Source of the DNA: Aquificota bacterium | GTDB taxonomy: Bacteria; Aquificota; Aquificia; Aquificales; Hydrogenothermaceae | Assembly: GCA_013153795.1 (NCBI GenBank) | Contig: JAADDV010000143.1 | Location: 1 to 5,023 of the forward strand | DNA length: 5,023 nucleotides | Direction: 5' to 3' | The notes under the pieces: generated by a model | What the model saw: only the letters and a program-made list of their open reading frames with translations | What the model was told of the DNA's origin: nothing | Database searches by the model: none | Shown: positions 1 through 4,771 of the stretch, in pieces | Position numbering within the stretch: position 1 is the stretch's first letter | Layout of the letters: each line of letters starts with the position of its first letter | Position numbers and translations under genes: made by a program

Positions 1-328
1 ATTGTAAAACATTATCTTCTAAAAAGAAATAAACATTTAGATAACTATTTTTACCTATATTGATATAATCTATTTCTGTTGTAGGTCTATTTCTTCTATT
101 TACCCAATCTTTAAAAAATCCTACAAGAAGTAAAGATATATCACCTATGACTTTGTGTTTTCTATAAAAATCTTTTTCCTTAATATCTATCAAATAGTAG
201 GGAAAACCTTTATAATAATTAGCAATAACTGATGATATATAATCTATTATTTCTAAAGGTACGTTCATTTTAAATTTGTTAGAGATTTCAATCAGATTTT
301 GTTGAAGAGAATGTTTTACAATATCCAT
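1..328 (-). CDS. Unrecognised conserved-looking protein, N-terminal 109 residues (cut by left window edge)
   Basis: An open frame runs leftwards from an ATG at 328 to the window edge without a stop, giving 109 residues; the C-terminus lies outside. The ATG is the first possible start after an in-frame TAA near 400, with no ATG, GTG or TTG between them. A weak AGGT sits about 8 bases upstream. The product is Lys/Asn/Ile/Tyr-rich and reads as a soluble, mostly helical protein, with no signal peptide or membrane segment visible. The most distinctive stretch is residues 61-95: Ile-Gly-Asp-Ile-Ser-Leu then Val-Gly-Phe-Phe (69-72), a basic patch Asn-Arg-Arg-Asn-Arg (77-81), and Ile-Gly-Lys-Asn-Ser-Tyr (91-96). 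From memory, this GD..L...GFF...rr...Y...G...Y pattern resembles uncharacterised proteins of other bacteria, but I cannot assign a named family or function. That it is a real gene is supported by amino-acid-like composition and its divergent placement from the peroxiredoxin. Confidence 0.7.
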   Translation of the reverse strand, partial: MDIVKHSLQQNLIEISNKFKMNVPLEIIDYISSVIANYYKGFPYYLIDIKEKDFYRKHKVIGDISLLLVGFFKDWVNRRNRPTTEIDYINIGKNSYLNVYFFLEDNVLQ

Positions 329-357
329 AACATTTACCTGCGCCGGTTTTTTATTTA

Positions 358-387
358 AATATGGAAAAGTTAATAATGTTTTGGCAA
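358..387 (-). promoter_or_regulatory. Weak candidate promoter for the left-edge gene
   Basis: On the minus strand TTGCCA (387-382, five of six to the -35 consensus) is followed after 18 bases by CATATT (363-358, four of six to the -10 consensus). It would start transcription about 20-25 bases before the ATG at 328. In DNA this AT-rich such matches are easy to find by chance, so this is only a candidate. Confidence 0.25.
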
Positions 388-448
388 CATGCTTATTTTA
401 TTTTTAATAAATTTGACTTTTATAATATAAAAAAATATATAATAAATC

Positions 449-476
449 TTCACAAGTTTTATTTTGGTGTTATATT
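449..476 (+). promoter_or_regulatory. Candidate sigma70-type promoter of the peroxiredoxin gene
   Basis: TTCACA (449-454, five of six to the -35 consensus) is separated by 16 bases from TATATT (471-476, five of six to the -10 consensus). The -10 carries an extended-10 TG at 468-469. Transcription would begin near 483 and give a leader of about 34 bases. A competing pair is TTGACT (413-418) with TATATA or TATAAT at 436-443, but that would give a longer leader. The extended -10 favours the nearer site. Confidence 0.45.
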
Positions 477-490
477 TATAATAATTGAAA
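476..490 (+). promoter_or_regulatory. PerR/Fur-like operator candidate at the peroxiredoxin promoter
   Basis: The 15 bases match the published PerR-box consensus (TTATAAT, one base, ATTATAA) at 12 of 14 fixed positions: the left half is perfect and the right half is ATTGAAA. It abuts the proposed -10 and covers the expected start point, where a repressor would act, in front of a peroxide-scavenging gene. The background is so AT-rich that a match this good is not improbable by chance within the 188-base gap. No regulator gene is in view. Confidence 0.22.
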
Positions 491-501
491 TTTAATAAAT
501 T

Positions 502-510
502 AAAGGAGGT
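502..510 (+). promoter_or_regulatory. Strong Shine-Dalgarno of the peroxiredoxin gene
   Basis: AAAGGAGGT is an almost full complement of the 16S rRNA 3' end, six bases before the ATG at 517. It fixes the start codon and is by far the strongest ribosome binding site in the window, consistent with a highly expressed protein. Confidence 0.85.
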
Positions 511-516
511 GCCAGA

Positions 517-1179
517 ATGGAGGAATTTCTCTCTATTCCTACTCTTGGAGACAAATTTCCAGAAATGGAAGTAAAAACAACCCATGGGGTTAAAAAACTT
601 CCTGATGATTATGCTGGAAAATGGTTTGTTTTATTTAGCCATCCAGCAGATTTTACACCAGTTTGTACAACAGAATTTATCGCTTTCCAAGAGAAAAAAG
701 AAGAGTTTGATAAACTAAATTGTGAACTTATTGGGCTTTCTGTAGACCAAGTTTTCTCTCATATCAAATGGGTAGAGTGGATTAAAGAAAATATGGGAGT
801 TGAAATAACATTCCCTATTATTGCTGATGATATGGGGCAAGTTGCTAAAAAACTTGGAATGATTCATCCTAAAAAAGGAACAAATACAGTAAGAGCTGTA
901 TTTATTGTTGATGATAAAGGTATATTAAGACTTATTCTTTACTATCCACAAGAGGTTGGAAGAAATATTAATGAAATTGTAAGAGTAGTTAAAGCTCTTC
1001 AAGTTTCTGATAAGTATGGTGTTGCTCTTCCTGCTAACTGGCCAGAAAATCCAAGACTTAAAGACCATGTTATTATTCCACCGGCAACCAGCATTGAGGA
1101 AAAAGAAGAAAGACTTAAAAAAGCACAAGCTGGAGAAATTGAATGTTTTGACTGGTGGTTCTGTCATAAAGCTTTATAA
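517..1179 (+). CDS. Peroxiredoxin, archaeal/thermophile Prx6-like type with C-terminal cysteine pair
   Basis: A complete 220-residue thiol peroxidase that reduces hydrogen peroxide and organic peroxides in the cytoplasm. The AhpC/TSA thioredoxin-fold domain covers about residues 5-160. The active-site segment is Ser-His-Pro-Ala-Asp-Phe-Thr-Pro-Val-Cys: His42, Pro43, Thr47 and peroxidatic Cys50, with conserved Arg126 in Val-Arg-Ala-Val-Phe. The Prx6-type C-terminal domain (about 165-220) includes Leu-Pro-Ala-Asn-Trp-Pro and ends with Cys210-Phe-Asp-Trp-Trp-Phe-Cys216. In well-studied archaeal homologues such as the Aeropyrum enzyme, a matching C-terminal cysteine resolves Cys50 between subunits of a ring-shaped decamer; I infer the same here. 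Cys69 is extra and of unknown role. Length is normal for the group. The reductant (thioredoxin or other) is not shown by context. The gene stands alone, with its own promoter, a strong ribosome binding site and a terminator directly at its stop. Confidence 0.96.
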   Translation: MEEFLSIPTLGDKFPEMEVKTTHGVKKLPDDYAGKWFVLFSHPADFTPVCTTEFIAFQEKKEEFDKLNCELIGLSVDQVFSHIKWVEWIKENMGVEITFPIIADDMGQVAKKLGMIHPKKGTNTVRAVFIVDDKGILRLILYYPQEVGRNINEIVRVVKALQVSDKYGVALPANWPENPRLKDHVIIPPATSIEEKEERLKKAQAGEIECFDWWFCHKAL

Positions 1180-1209
1180 AAAAAAGCGCCGAAAGGCGCT
1201 TTTTTTTAT
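1176..1209. terminator. Bidirectional intrinsic terminator shared by the peroxiredoxin gene and guaA
   Basis: A perfect 15-bp inverted repeat (1176-1190 with 1195-1209) closes a GAAA loop at 1191-1194. The core stem GCGCC/GGCGC is flanked by eight As on the left and eight Ts on the right, so the structure reads as a G+C stem plus U-tract on either strand. The convergent stop codons, TAA at 1177-1179 (plus) and TAA at 1208-1206 (minus), both lie within the base of the stem. GAAA is a stable GNRA tetraloop in the plus-strand RNA; the minus-strand RNA has a UUUC loop. Confidence 0.93.
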
Positions 1210-2747
1210 TCCCATTCAATAGTTCCGGGAGGTTTTGAGGTTATATCATAAACTACTCTGTTAACTCCTTGAACCTCATTTATAATTCTTCTCATTATTT
1301 TATCTAATAAATCATAAGGAAGCCTTGCCCAGTCAGCTGTCATCCCATCTGTAGATTCAACAGCCCTTATAGCTATTACTTTTTCATATGTTCTGTAGTC
1401 TCCCATTACTCCAACTGTATGGATAGGAAGTAAAACTGCAAAAGACTGCCATAAATCTCTATATAAACCAGCTTTTTTTACTTCTTCAACAACTATTGCA
1501 TCAGCCTCTCTTAGTATTTCAAGGTCATTTTCATTTACTTCTCCTATTATCCTTATAGCAAGCCCAGGTCCTGGGAATGGCTGTCTGTAAATAATCTCAT
1601 CAGGAAGACCAAGCTCTTTTCCAAGTTCTCTAACTTCATCTTTGAAAAGCTCTCTTAAAGGCTCTATAAGTTTTAGGTTCATCTTTTCTGGTAAACCACC
1701 TACATTATGATGGGTTTTTATAACAGCAGAAGGACCTTTTACAGACACACTTTCTATAACATCTGGATAAAGAGTTCCTTGAACTAAAAACTCAACATCA
1801 GGAATTTTCTTTGCTTCTTCCTCGAAAATCTCTATAAAAAGGTTTCCTATTATTTTCCTTTTTTGTTCTGGGTCTGTAATCCCTTTTAACGCTTTTAAAA
1901 ATCTATTTTTTGCATCAACAACAATAAGAGGTATATGAAAATGGTCTCTAAATGTTTTTTCTACCTGCTCTCTTTCTCCTTTTCTAAGAAGACCATTATC
2001 AACAAATATACATGTAAGATTATCTCCTATAGCGTTGTGCACCAAAACAGCAGCTACAGATGAGTCAACACCTCCAGAAAGGGCACATATTGCCTTTTTA
2101 TTACCAACTAATTTCCTTATTTCTTCTTCTTTTTCTTTAAGGAAATTTCCCATTGTCCAGTCTTGTTTACATCCACAAATCTCAACAGCAAAGTTTTTAA
2201 GAATATCTTTCCCCATATATGTGTGGGAAACTTCAGGATGAAATTGAACTCCCCAGATTTTCTTTTCCTTATTTCTTATAGCTGCAAAAGGAGCGTTATA
2301 TGTCCTTGCTATCGGTTCAAAACCTTTAGGAAGCTTTGTCACTCTATCTCCATGAGACATCCATACATGAATTTCATTTGGAAGATTTTTGAATAAATCT
2401 TCATGATTTAAAATATCCAACTCAGCTCTTCCATACTCATGTCTTTCAGCTTTTACAACTTCTCCACCAAAATGATGAGTTATAAGCTGAAGTCCATAAC
2501 ATATACCAAGGATGGGAAGACCAAGGTCAAAAACCCTTTCATCAGGTTTTGGAGCATTTGGCTCATAAACAGATGCAGGTCCTCCAGAAAAGATTATTCC
2601 TTTAGGATTATGTTTCTTTATTTCTTCTAAAGAAGCATTGTATGGAAGAATTTCACTAAAAACATTGATTTCCCTTATTCTTCTTGCAATAAGCTGGGTA
2701 TATTGAGACCCGAAATCTAAAATAACAATACCTTGATGCTCAGACAA
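1206..2747 (-). CDS. guaA: GMP synthase (glutamine-hydrolysing)
   Basis: A complete 513-residue enzyme that aminates XMP to GMP using glutamine and ATP, the last step of de novo GMP synthesis in the cytoplasm. The N-terminal class I glutamine amidotransferase domain (about 6-190) has the catalytic triad Cys83 in Gly-Ile-Cys-Tyr-Gly, His170 and Glu172 in Phe-His-Pro-Glu-Val. The ATP-pyrophosphatase domain follows (about 195-390) with the P-loop Ser-Gly-Gly-Val-Asp-Ser-Ser at 224-230. The C-terminal dimerisation/XMP-binding domain has Gln-Pro-Phe-Pro-Gly-Pro-Gly-Leu at 389-396 and ends in the hallmark Pro-Pro-Gly-Thr-Ile-Glu-Trp-Glu. Length matches single-chain bacterial GuaA (about 510-525). 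The start codon is TTG: an in-frame TAA at 2762-2760 rules out a longer reading, no in-frame ATG exists before conserved sequence, and AAGGGGT lies 7 bases upstream. No guaB neighbour is visible. Confidence 0.97.
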   Translation of the reverse strand: MSEHQGIVILDFGSQYTQLIARRIREINVFSEILPYNASLEEIKKHNPKGIIFSGGPASVYEPNAPKPDERVFDLGLPILGICYGLQLITHHFGGEVVKAERHEYGRAELDILNHEDLFKNLPNEIHVWMSHGDRVTKLPKGFEPIARTYNAPFAAIRNKEKKIWGVQFHPEVSHTYMGKDILKNFAVEICGCKQDWTMGNFLKEKEEEIRKLVGNKKAICALSGGVDSSVAAVLVHNAIGDNLTCIFVDNGLLRKGEREQVEKTFRDHFHIPLIVVDAKNRFLKALKGITDPEQKRKIIGNLFIEIFEEEAKKIPDVEFLVQGTLYPDVIESVSVKGPSAVIKTHHNVGGLPEKMNLKLIEPLRELFKDEVRELGKELGLPDEIIYRQPFPGPGLAIRIIGEVNENDLEILREADAIVVEEVKKAGLYRDLWQSFAVLLPIHTVGVMGDYRTYEKVIAIRAVESTDGMTADWARLPYDLLDKIMRRIINEVQGVNRVVYDITSKPPGTIEWE

Positions 2748-2754
2748 ATTGATT

Positions 2755-2761
2755 ACCCCTT
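2755..2761 (-). promoter_or_regulatory. Ribosome binding site that supports the guaA TTG start
   Basis: On the minus strand AAGGGGT (2761-2755) lies seven bases before the TTG at 2747. Together with the in-frame stop just upstream (2762-2760), it makes this non-ATG codon the only sensible guaA start. Confidence 0.7.
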
Positions 2762-2786
2762 AGATAAATTTTTAAAATAATCAAAT

Positions 2787-2794
2787 ATTATAAT
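2787..2794. promoter_or_regulatory. Palindromic -10 element between divergent guaA and the cyclotransferase-like gene
   Basis: ATTATAAT is its own reverse complement, so a perfect TATAAT is read on the minus strand (2792-2787, toward guaA) and on the plus strand (2789-2794, toward the gene at 2834). Expected starts give leaders of about 33 bases on each side. I see no good -35 hexamer for either direction. In a gap of only 86 bases this is the best promoter candidate for both genes. Confidence 0.45.
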
Positions 2795-2833
2795 CTTTAT
2801 TTTAAAACTTACGTAGATATTTCACTGCCTAAA

Positions 2834-3202
2834 ATGAAGCATATAGTTTTTGTATATGGAACATTAAAAAAAGGATTTTGCAACCATTATTATTTAAGGA
2901 AAGCACGATTTTTAGGAAGTGGAAGAACAAAAGAAAAATACAAAATGACAGTTTCAGATATTCCTTTTGTATCAAAAAAAGAAAAAATTTCTTATATATA
3001 TGGAGGAATATATGAAATTGATGAAGAAACATTAAAAAATCTAGATATATTGGAAGAGCATCCTTCTTTTTATAAAAGAGAAAAAATAAAAGTGTTATTA
3101 AACAACAAAAAAGAAATAGAAGCGTGGATATATTTTAATGAAGTCTTAGAAGGAAAAATTTTAATAAAAGATGGGATTTTTAGAAAAAAACTTAAAAACT
3201 AA
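2834..3202 (+). CDS. Gamma-glutamylcyclotransferase-like protein (AIG2/GGACT-type fold)
   Basis: A complete small protein of 122 residues. The N-terminal motif Val-Tyr-Gly-Thr-Leu-Lys-Lys-Gly (7-14) is the substrate-binding loop signature of the gamma-glutamylcyclotransferase/AIG2-like superfamily. Leu-Asp-Ile-Leu-Glu-Glu-His-Pro with Tyr80 and Arg82 matches the family's LD.fE..P..Y.R segment, which places the likely catalytic acid at Glu74. The family releases 5-oxoproline from gamma-glutamyl amines or peptides, but the substrate cannot be read from sequence and many bacterial members (the YtfP-like group) are untested. Length is typical (about 110-150). The gene stands alone, is divergent from guaA, and ends two bases from tRNA-His. 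The start is fixed by the family's N-terminus, yet no Shine-Dalgarno precedes it, so translation initiation may be weak or depend on a short leader. I see no hairpin terminator of its own. Confidence 0.88.
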   Translation: MKHIVFVYGTLKKGFCNHYYLRKARFLGSGRTKEKYKMTVSDIPFVSKKEKISYIYGGIYEIDEETLKNLDILEEHPSFYKREKIKVLLNNKKEIEAWIYFNEVLEGKILIKDGIFRKKLKN

Positions 3203-3204
3203 AG

Positions 3205-3278
3205 GGAGGGTGACGGGACTTGAACCCGCGACCCCAAGGGCCACAACCTTGTGCTCTGCCAGCTGAGCTACACCCTCC
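3205..3278 (-). tRNA. tRNA-His (anticodon GTG)
   Basis: Folding the minus strand gives a full cloverleaf: acceptor GAGGGTG pairing with CACCCTC, D-stem GCTC/GAGC, anticodon stem CAAGG/CCTTG around the loop TTGTGGC (anticodon GTG), variable loop GGGTC, and T-stem GCGGG/CCCGT around TTCAAGT. An extra G at 3278 can pair with C73 at 3205, the G-1:C73 identity pair of histidine tRNAs, here encoded in the DNA as is usual in bacteria. The 3' CCA is not encoded (C73 is followed by CTTT), so it must be added by nucleotidyltransferase. About 64% of the 73 core bases are G or C, far above the surroundings, which suggests a thermophile. It lies between argH and the cyclotransferase-like gene. Confidence 0.97.
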
Positions 3279-3292
3279 ATATTAGGATTAAT

Positions 3293-3321
3293 ATTATATG
3301 CTCCCTTTTCTTTTTTTTCAA
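3293..3321 (-). promoter_or_regulatory. Promoter of tRNA-His, overlapping the argH stop codon
   Basis: On the minus strand TTGAAA (3321-3316, five of six to the -35 consensus) is followed after exactly 17 bases by a perfect TATAAT (3298-3293). Transcription would start near 3286, about eight bases before the tRNA 5' end. The -35 element contains the argH stop codon TGA (3320-3318). This is the best-formed promoter in the window. Confidence 0.72.
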
Positions 3322-4694
3322 CTAAGTTTTTCTTCCCAATACTCTATTTGTTTTAAAATTTGTTCTTTTGCTGTTCCACCATAAGACTTTCTTGCATCAG
3401 CTACATAGTAAGGGCTTAAAATATTTAACGCGTCTTCTTCAAACAATGGTGAAAACTTTTTAAGTTCTTCTAAAGAAATATCTTCAAGTTCTCTATTCTG
3501 CTGAGTTAAATAACCTACAATCTGTCCTACAACATGGTGAGCTTCTCTAAAAGGAAGTCCTTTTCTAACAAGGTAGTTTGCTAAATCTGTTGCTAAAGCA
3601 AAACCTCCAGCTGCTTTTTCCATTATATTTTTTCTTGGTTTTAATCCTTCTATTATCTTTGTCATTCCTATAATAGAGCCTTTAAGGGTTCTAACAGCAT
3701 CAAAAACAGGCTCTTTGTCTTCCTGAAGGTCTCTGTTATAAGCCATAGGAAGTCCTTTAACTACTGTAAGAAGAGCAACTAAATCTCCATAAACTCTACC
3801 TGTTTTTCCTCTAATAAGCTCTAAAACATCTGGATTTTTTTTCTGAGGCATTATAGATGAGCCTGTTGTAAGTTTATCTGGAAGCTCTACAAAGGAAAAC
3901 TCAGCAGAATTCCATATAATAAAGTCTTCTGATTGTCTTGATAAATTTGACATACATATAGCAGCATCAGATAAAAACTCTATTATCACGTCTCTTGATG
4001 CTGTTGCATCTAAAGAATTTCTCATAATTTGAGAAAAGCCAAGTTCTTTAGCTGTCATTTCCCTGTCTAGTGGAAAATCAACTCCTGCTAAAGCTCCACT
4101 TCCAAGGGGCATTTGGTCTATTCTTTTTAACGTATCAGAAAATCTTTCTTCATCTCTGTTATACATTTCAAGATATGCAAGAAAATAATGTGCCATTCTT
4201 ATAGGCTGAGCCCTTTGAAGATGTGTATATGCAGGCATCACAATATCAACAGTTTCTTTTGCTTTTTCTAAAAGGGCTTTTTTTAGTTGTCTTAACAACT
4301 GGATAATATTCTGTGTTTCTTCTTTCAGATAGAGCCTGAATGCCGTTATAACTTGGTCATTTCTACTTCTTCCTGTATGAAGTTTTCCCCCAGCGCTTCC
4401 AATCTTTTCTGTAAGAGCTTTTTCTATGTTCATATGAACATCTTCAAGCTCTCTTTTCCATTGAAAACGACCTTCTTTTATTTCTTTTTCTATCTCCTTT
4501 AAGCCCTCTATTATTTTTTGAGCATCTTCTTTTGGTATTATTCCCTGCTCTCCTAACATTCTTGCATGGGCTATACTACCTTTTATATCATAAAGAGCAA
4601 GCTCTTTGTCAAAAGAAACACTTTCTGTAAACTCCTCAACAAATTCATCTGTTCCTTCAGAGAATCTTCCACCCCAAAGTTTCTTTTCAGACAT
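3318..4694 (-). CDS. argH: Argininosuccinate lyase
   Basis: A complete 458-residue cytoplasmic enzyme that splits argininosuccinate into arginine and fumarate, the last step of arginine synthesis. It belongs to the fumarase/aspartase superfamily and acts as a homotetramer. The N-terminal Leu-Trp-Gly-Gly-Arg-Phe (6-11) is an argH hallmark. Conserved regions follow: Gly-Arg-Ser-Arg-Asn-Asp-Gln (108-114), Tyr-Thr-His-Leu-Gln with His158 (active-site histidine region), and the superfamily signature Gly-Ser-Ser-Ile-Met-Pro-Gln-Lys-Lys-Asn (278-287), whose serine loop, probably Ser280, supplies the catalytic base. Tyr-Asn-Arg-Asp-Leu-Gln (319-324) is another argH-specific stretch, and the C-terminal domain has Lys-Ser-Tyr-Gly-Gly-Thr-Ala near 436. 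Length is typical (about 455-470). GAGGT six bases upstream supports the ATG. No other arg gene and no ARG box are visible, so it appears to be transcribed alone. Confidence 0.97.
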   Translation of the reverse strand: MSEKKLWGGRFSEGTDEFVEEFTESVSFDKELALYDIKGSIAHARMLGEQGIIPKEDAQKIIEGLKEIEKEIKEGRFQWKRELEDVHMNIEKALTEKIGSAGGKLHTGRSRNDQVITAFRLYLKEETQNIIQLLRQLKKALLEKAKETVDIVMPAYTHLQRAQPIRMAHYFLAYLEMYNRDEERFSDTLKRIDQMPLGSGALAGVDFPLDREMTAKELGFSQIMRNSLDATASRDVIIEFLSDAAICMSNLSRQSEDFIIWNSAEFSFVELPDKLTTGSSIMPQKKNPDVLELIRGKTGRVYGDLVALLTVVKGLPMAYNRDLQEDKEPVFDAVRTLKGSIIGMTKIIEGLKPRKNIMEKAAGGFALATDLANYLVRKGLPFREAHHVVGQIVGYLTQQNRELEDISLEELKKFSPLFEEDALNILSPYYVADARKSYGGTAKEQILKQIEYWEEKLS

Positions 4695-4700
4695 GTATTT

Positions 4701-4705
4701 ACCTC
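4701..4705 (-). promoter_or_regulatory. Ribosome binding site of argH
   Basis: GAGGT on the minus strand (4705-4701) lies six bases before the ATG at 4694, standard spacing that supports this start. Confidence 0.7.
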
Positions 4706-4724
4706 GACAAAAATTTTTAAAACA

Positions 4725-4730
4725 ATTATA
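4725..4730 (-). promoter_or_regulatory. Candidate -10 element of argH
   Basis: A perfect TATAAT reads on the minus strand at 4730-4725. It would give a leader of roughly 24 bases to the argH ATG. No convincing -35 is seen at 16-18 bases, so the call rests on the -10 and its position in the short divergent gap. Confidence 0.4.
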
Positions 4731-4759
4731 GTATCAGAATTCAAAATAAATTTTTAAAT

Positions 4760-4764
4760 GGTGA
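4760..4764 (+). promoter_or_regulatory. Ribosome binding site of the right-edge membrane protein
   Basis: GGTGA lies seven bases before the ATG at 4772. The TAG at 4769-4771, in frame and directly before that ATG, excludes any longer start. It also shows that the nearby ATG at 4758 (which runs only ten codons) is not the start. Confidence 0.55.
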
Positions 4765-4771
4765 AATTTAG

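Noticed and set aside
333..352. GC-containing stretch followed by a T-run near 336-351, considered as a terminator
   Set aside because: CGCCGG before six Ts does not form a stem of useful length, and no gene on the plus strand ends there.
370..585. Minus-strand open frame of 71 codons across the peroxiredoxin promoter
   Set aside because: It overlaps the peroxiredoxin start and regulatory gap, is rich in Tyr, Ile, Lys and Phe as expected from translating AT-rich spacer, and has no sensible ribosome binding site.
925..1167. Minus-strand open frame inside the peroxiredoxin gene
   Set aside because: It lies wholly antisense to a well-supported gene and has a low-complexity Phe/Ser/Asn-rich product.
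1016..1222. Plus-strand open frame overlapping the peroxiredoxin 3' end and terminator
   Set aside because: It is a shifted reading of the peroxiredoxin that runs through the terminator hairpin; the Lys-rich tail comes from the A-tracts.
2035..2630. Three plus-strand open frames (2035-2241, 2163-2396, 2439-2630) inside guaA
   Set aside because: All are antisense to the conserved guaA frame and overlap one another or lack any ribosome binding site; none resembles a known protein.
2748..2833. Purine (guanine/xanthine-type) riboswitch upstream of guaA
   Set aside because: The probable leader is only about 33 bases and lacks the three-helix junction and conserved loop bases; there is no room for an aptamer.
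2829..3032. Minus-strand open frame antisense to the cyclotransferase-like gene
   Set aside because: The plus-strand frame carries clear family motifs. The antisense product is a Phe/Leu/Ile-rich shadow of Lys/Glu codons.
4566..4757. Plus-strand open frame over the argH start
   Set aside because: It is antisense to the conserved argH N-terminus and has no supporting features.
4695..4771. T-box leader or ARG-box operator upstream of argH
   Set aside because: The gap is 77 bases with a short leader. I see no T-box core sequence, no terminator/antiterminator pair and no paired ARG-box dyads.
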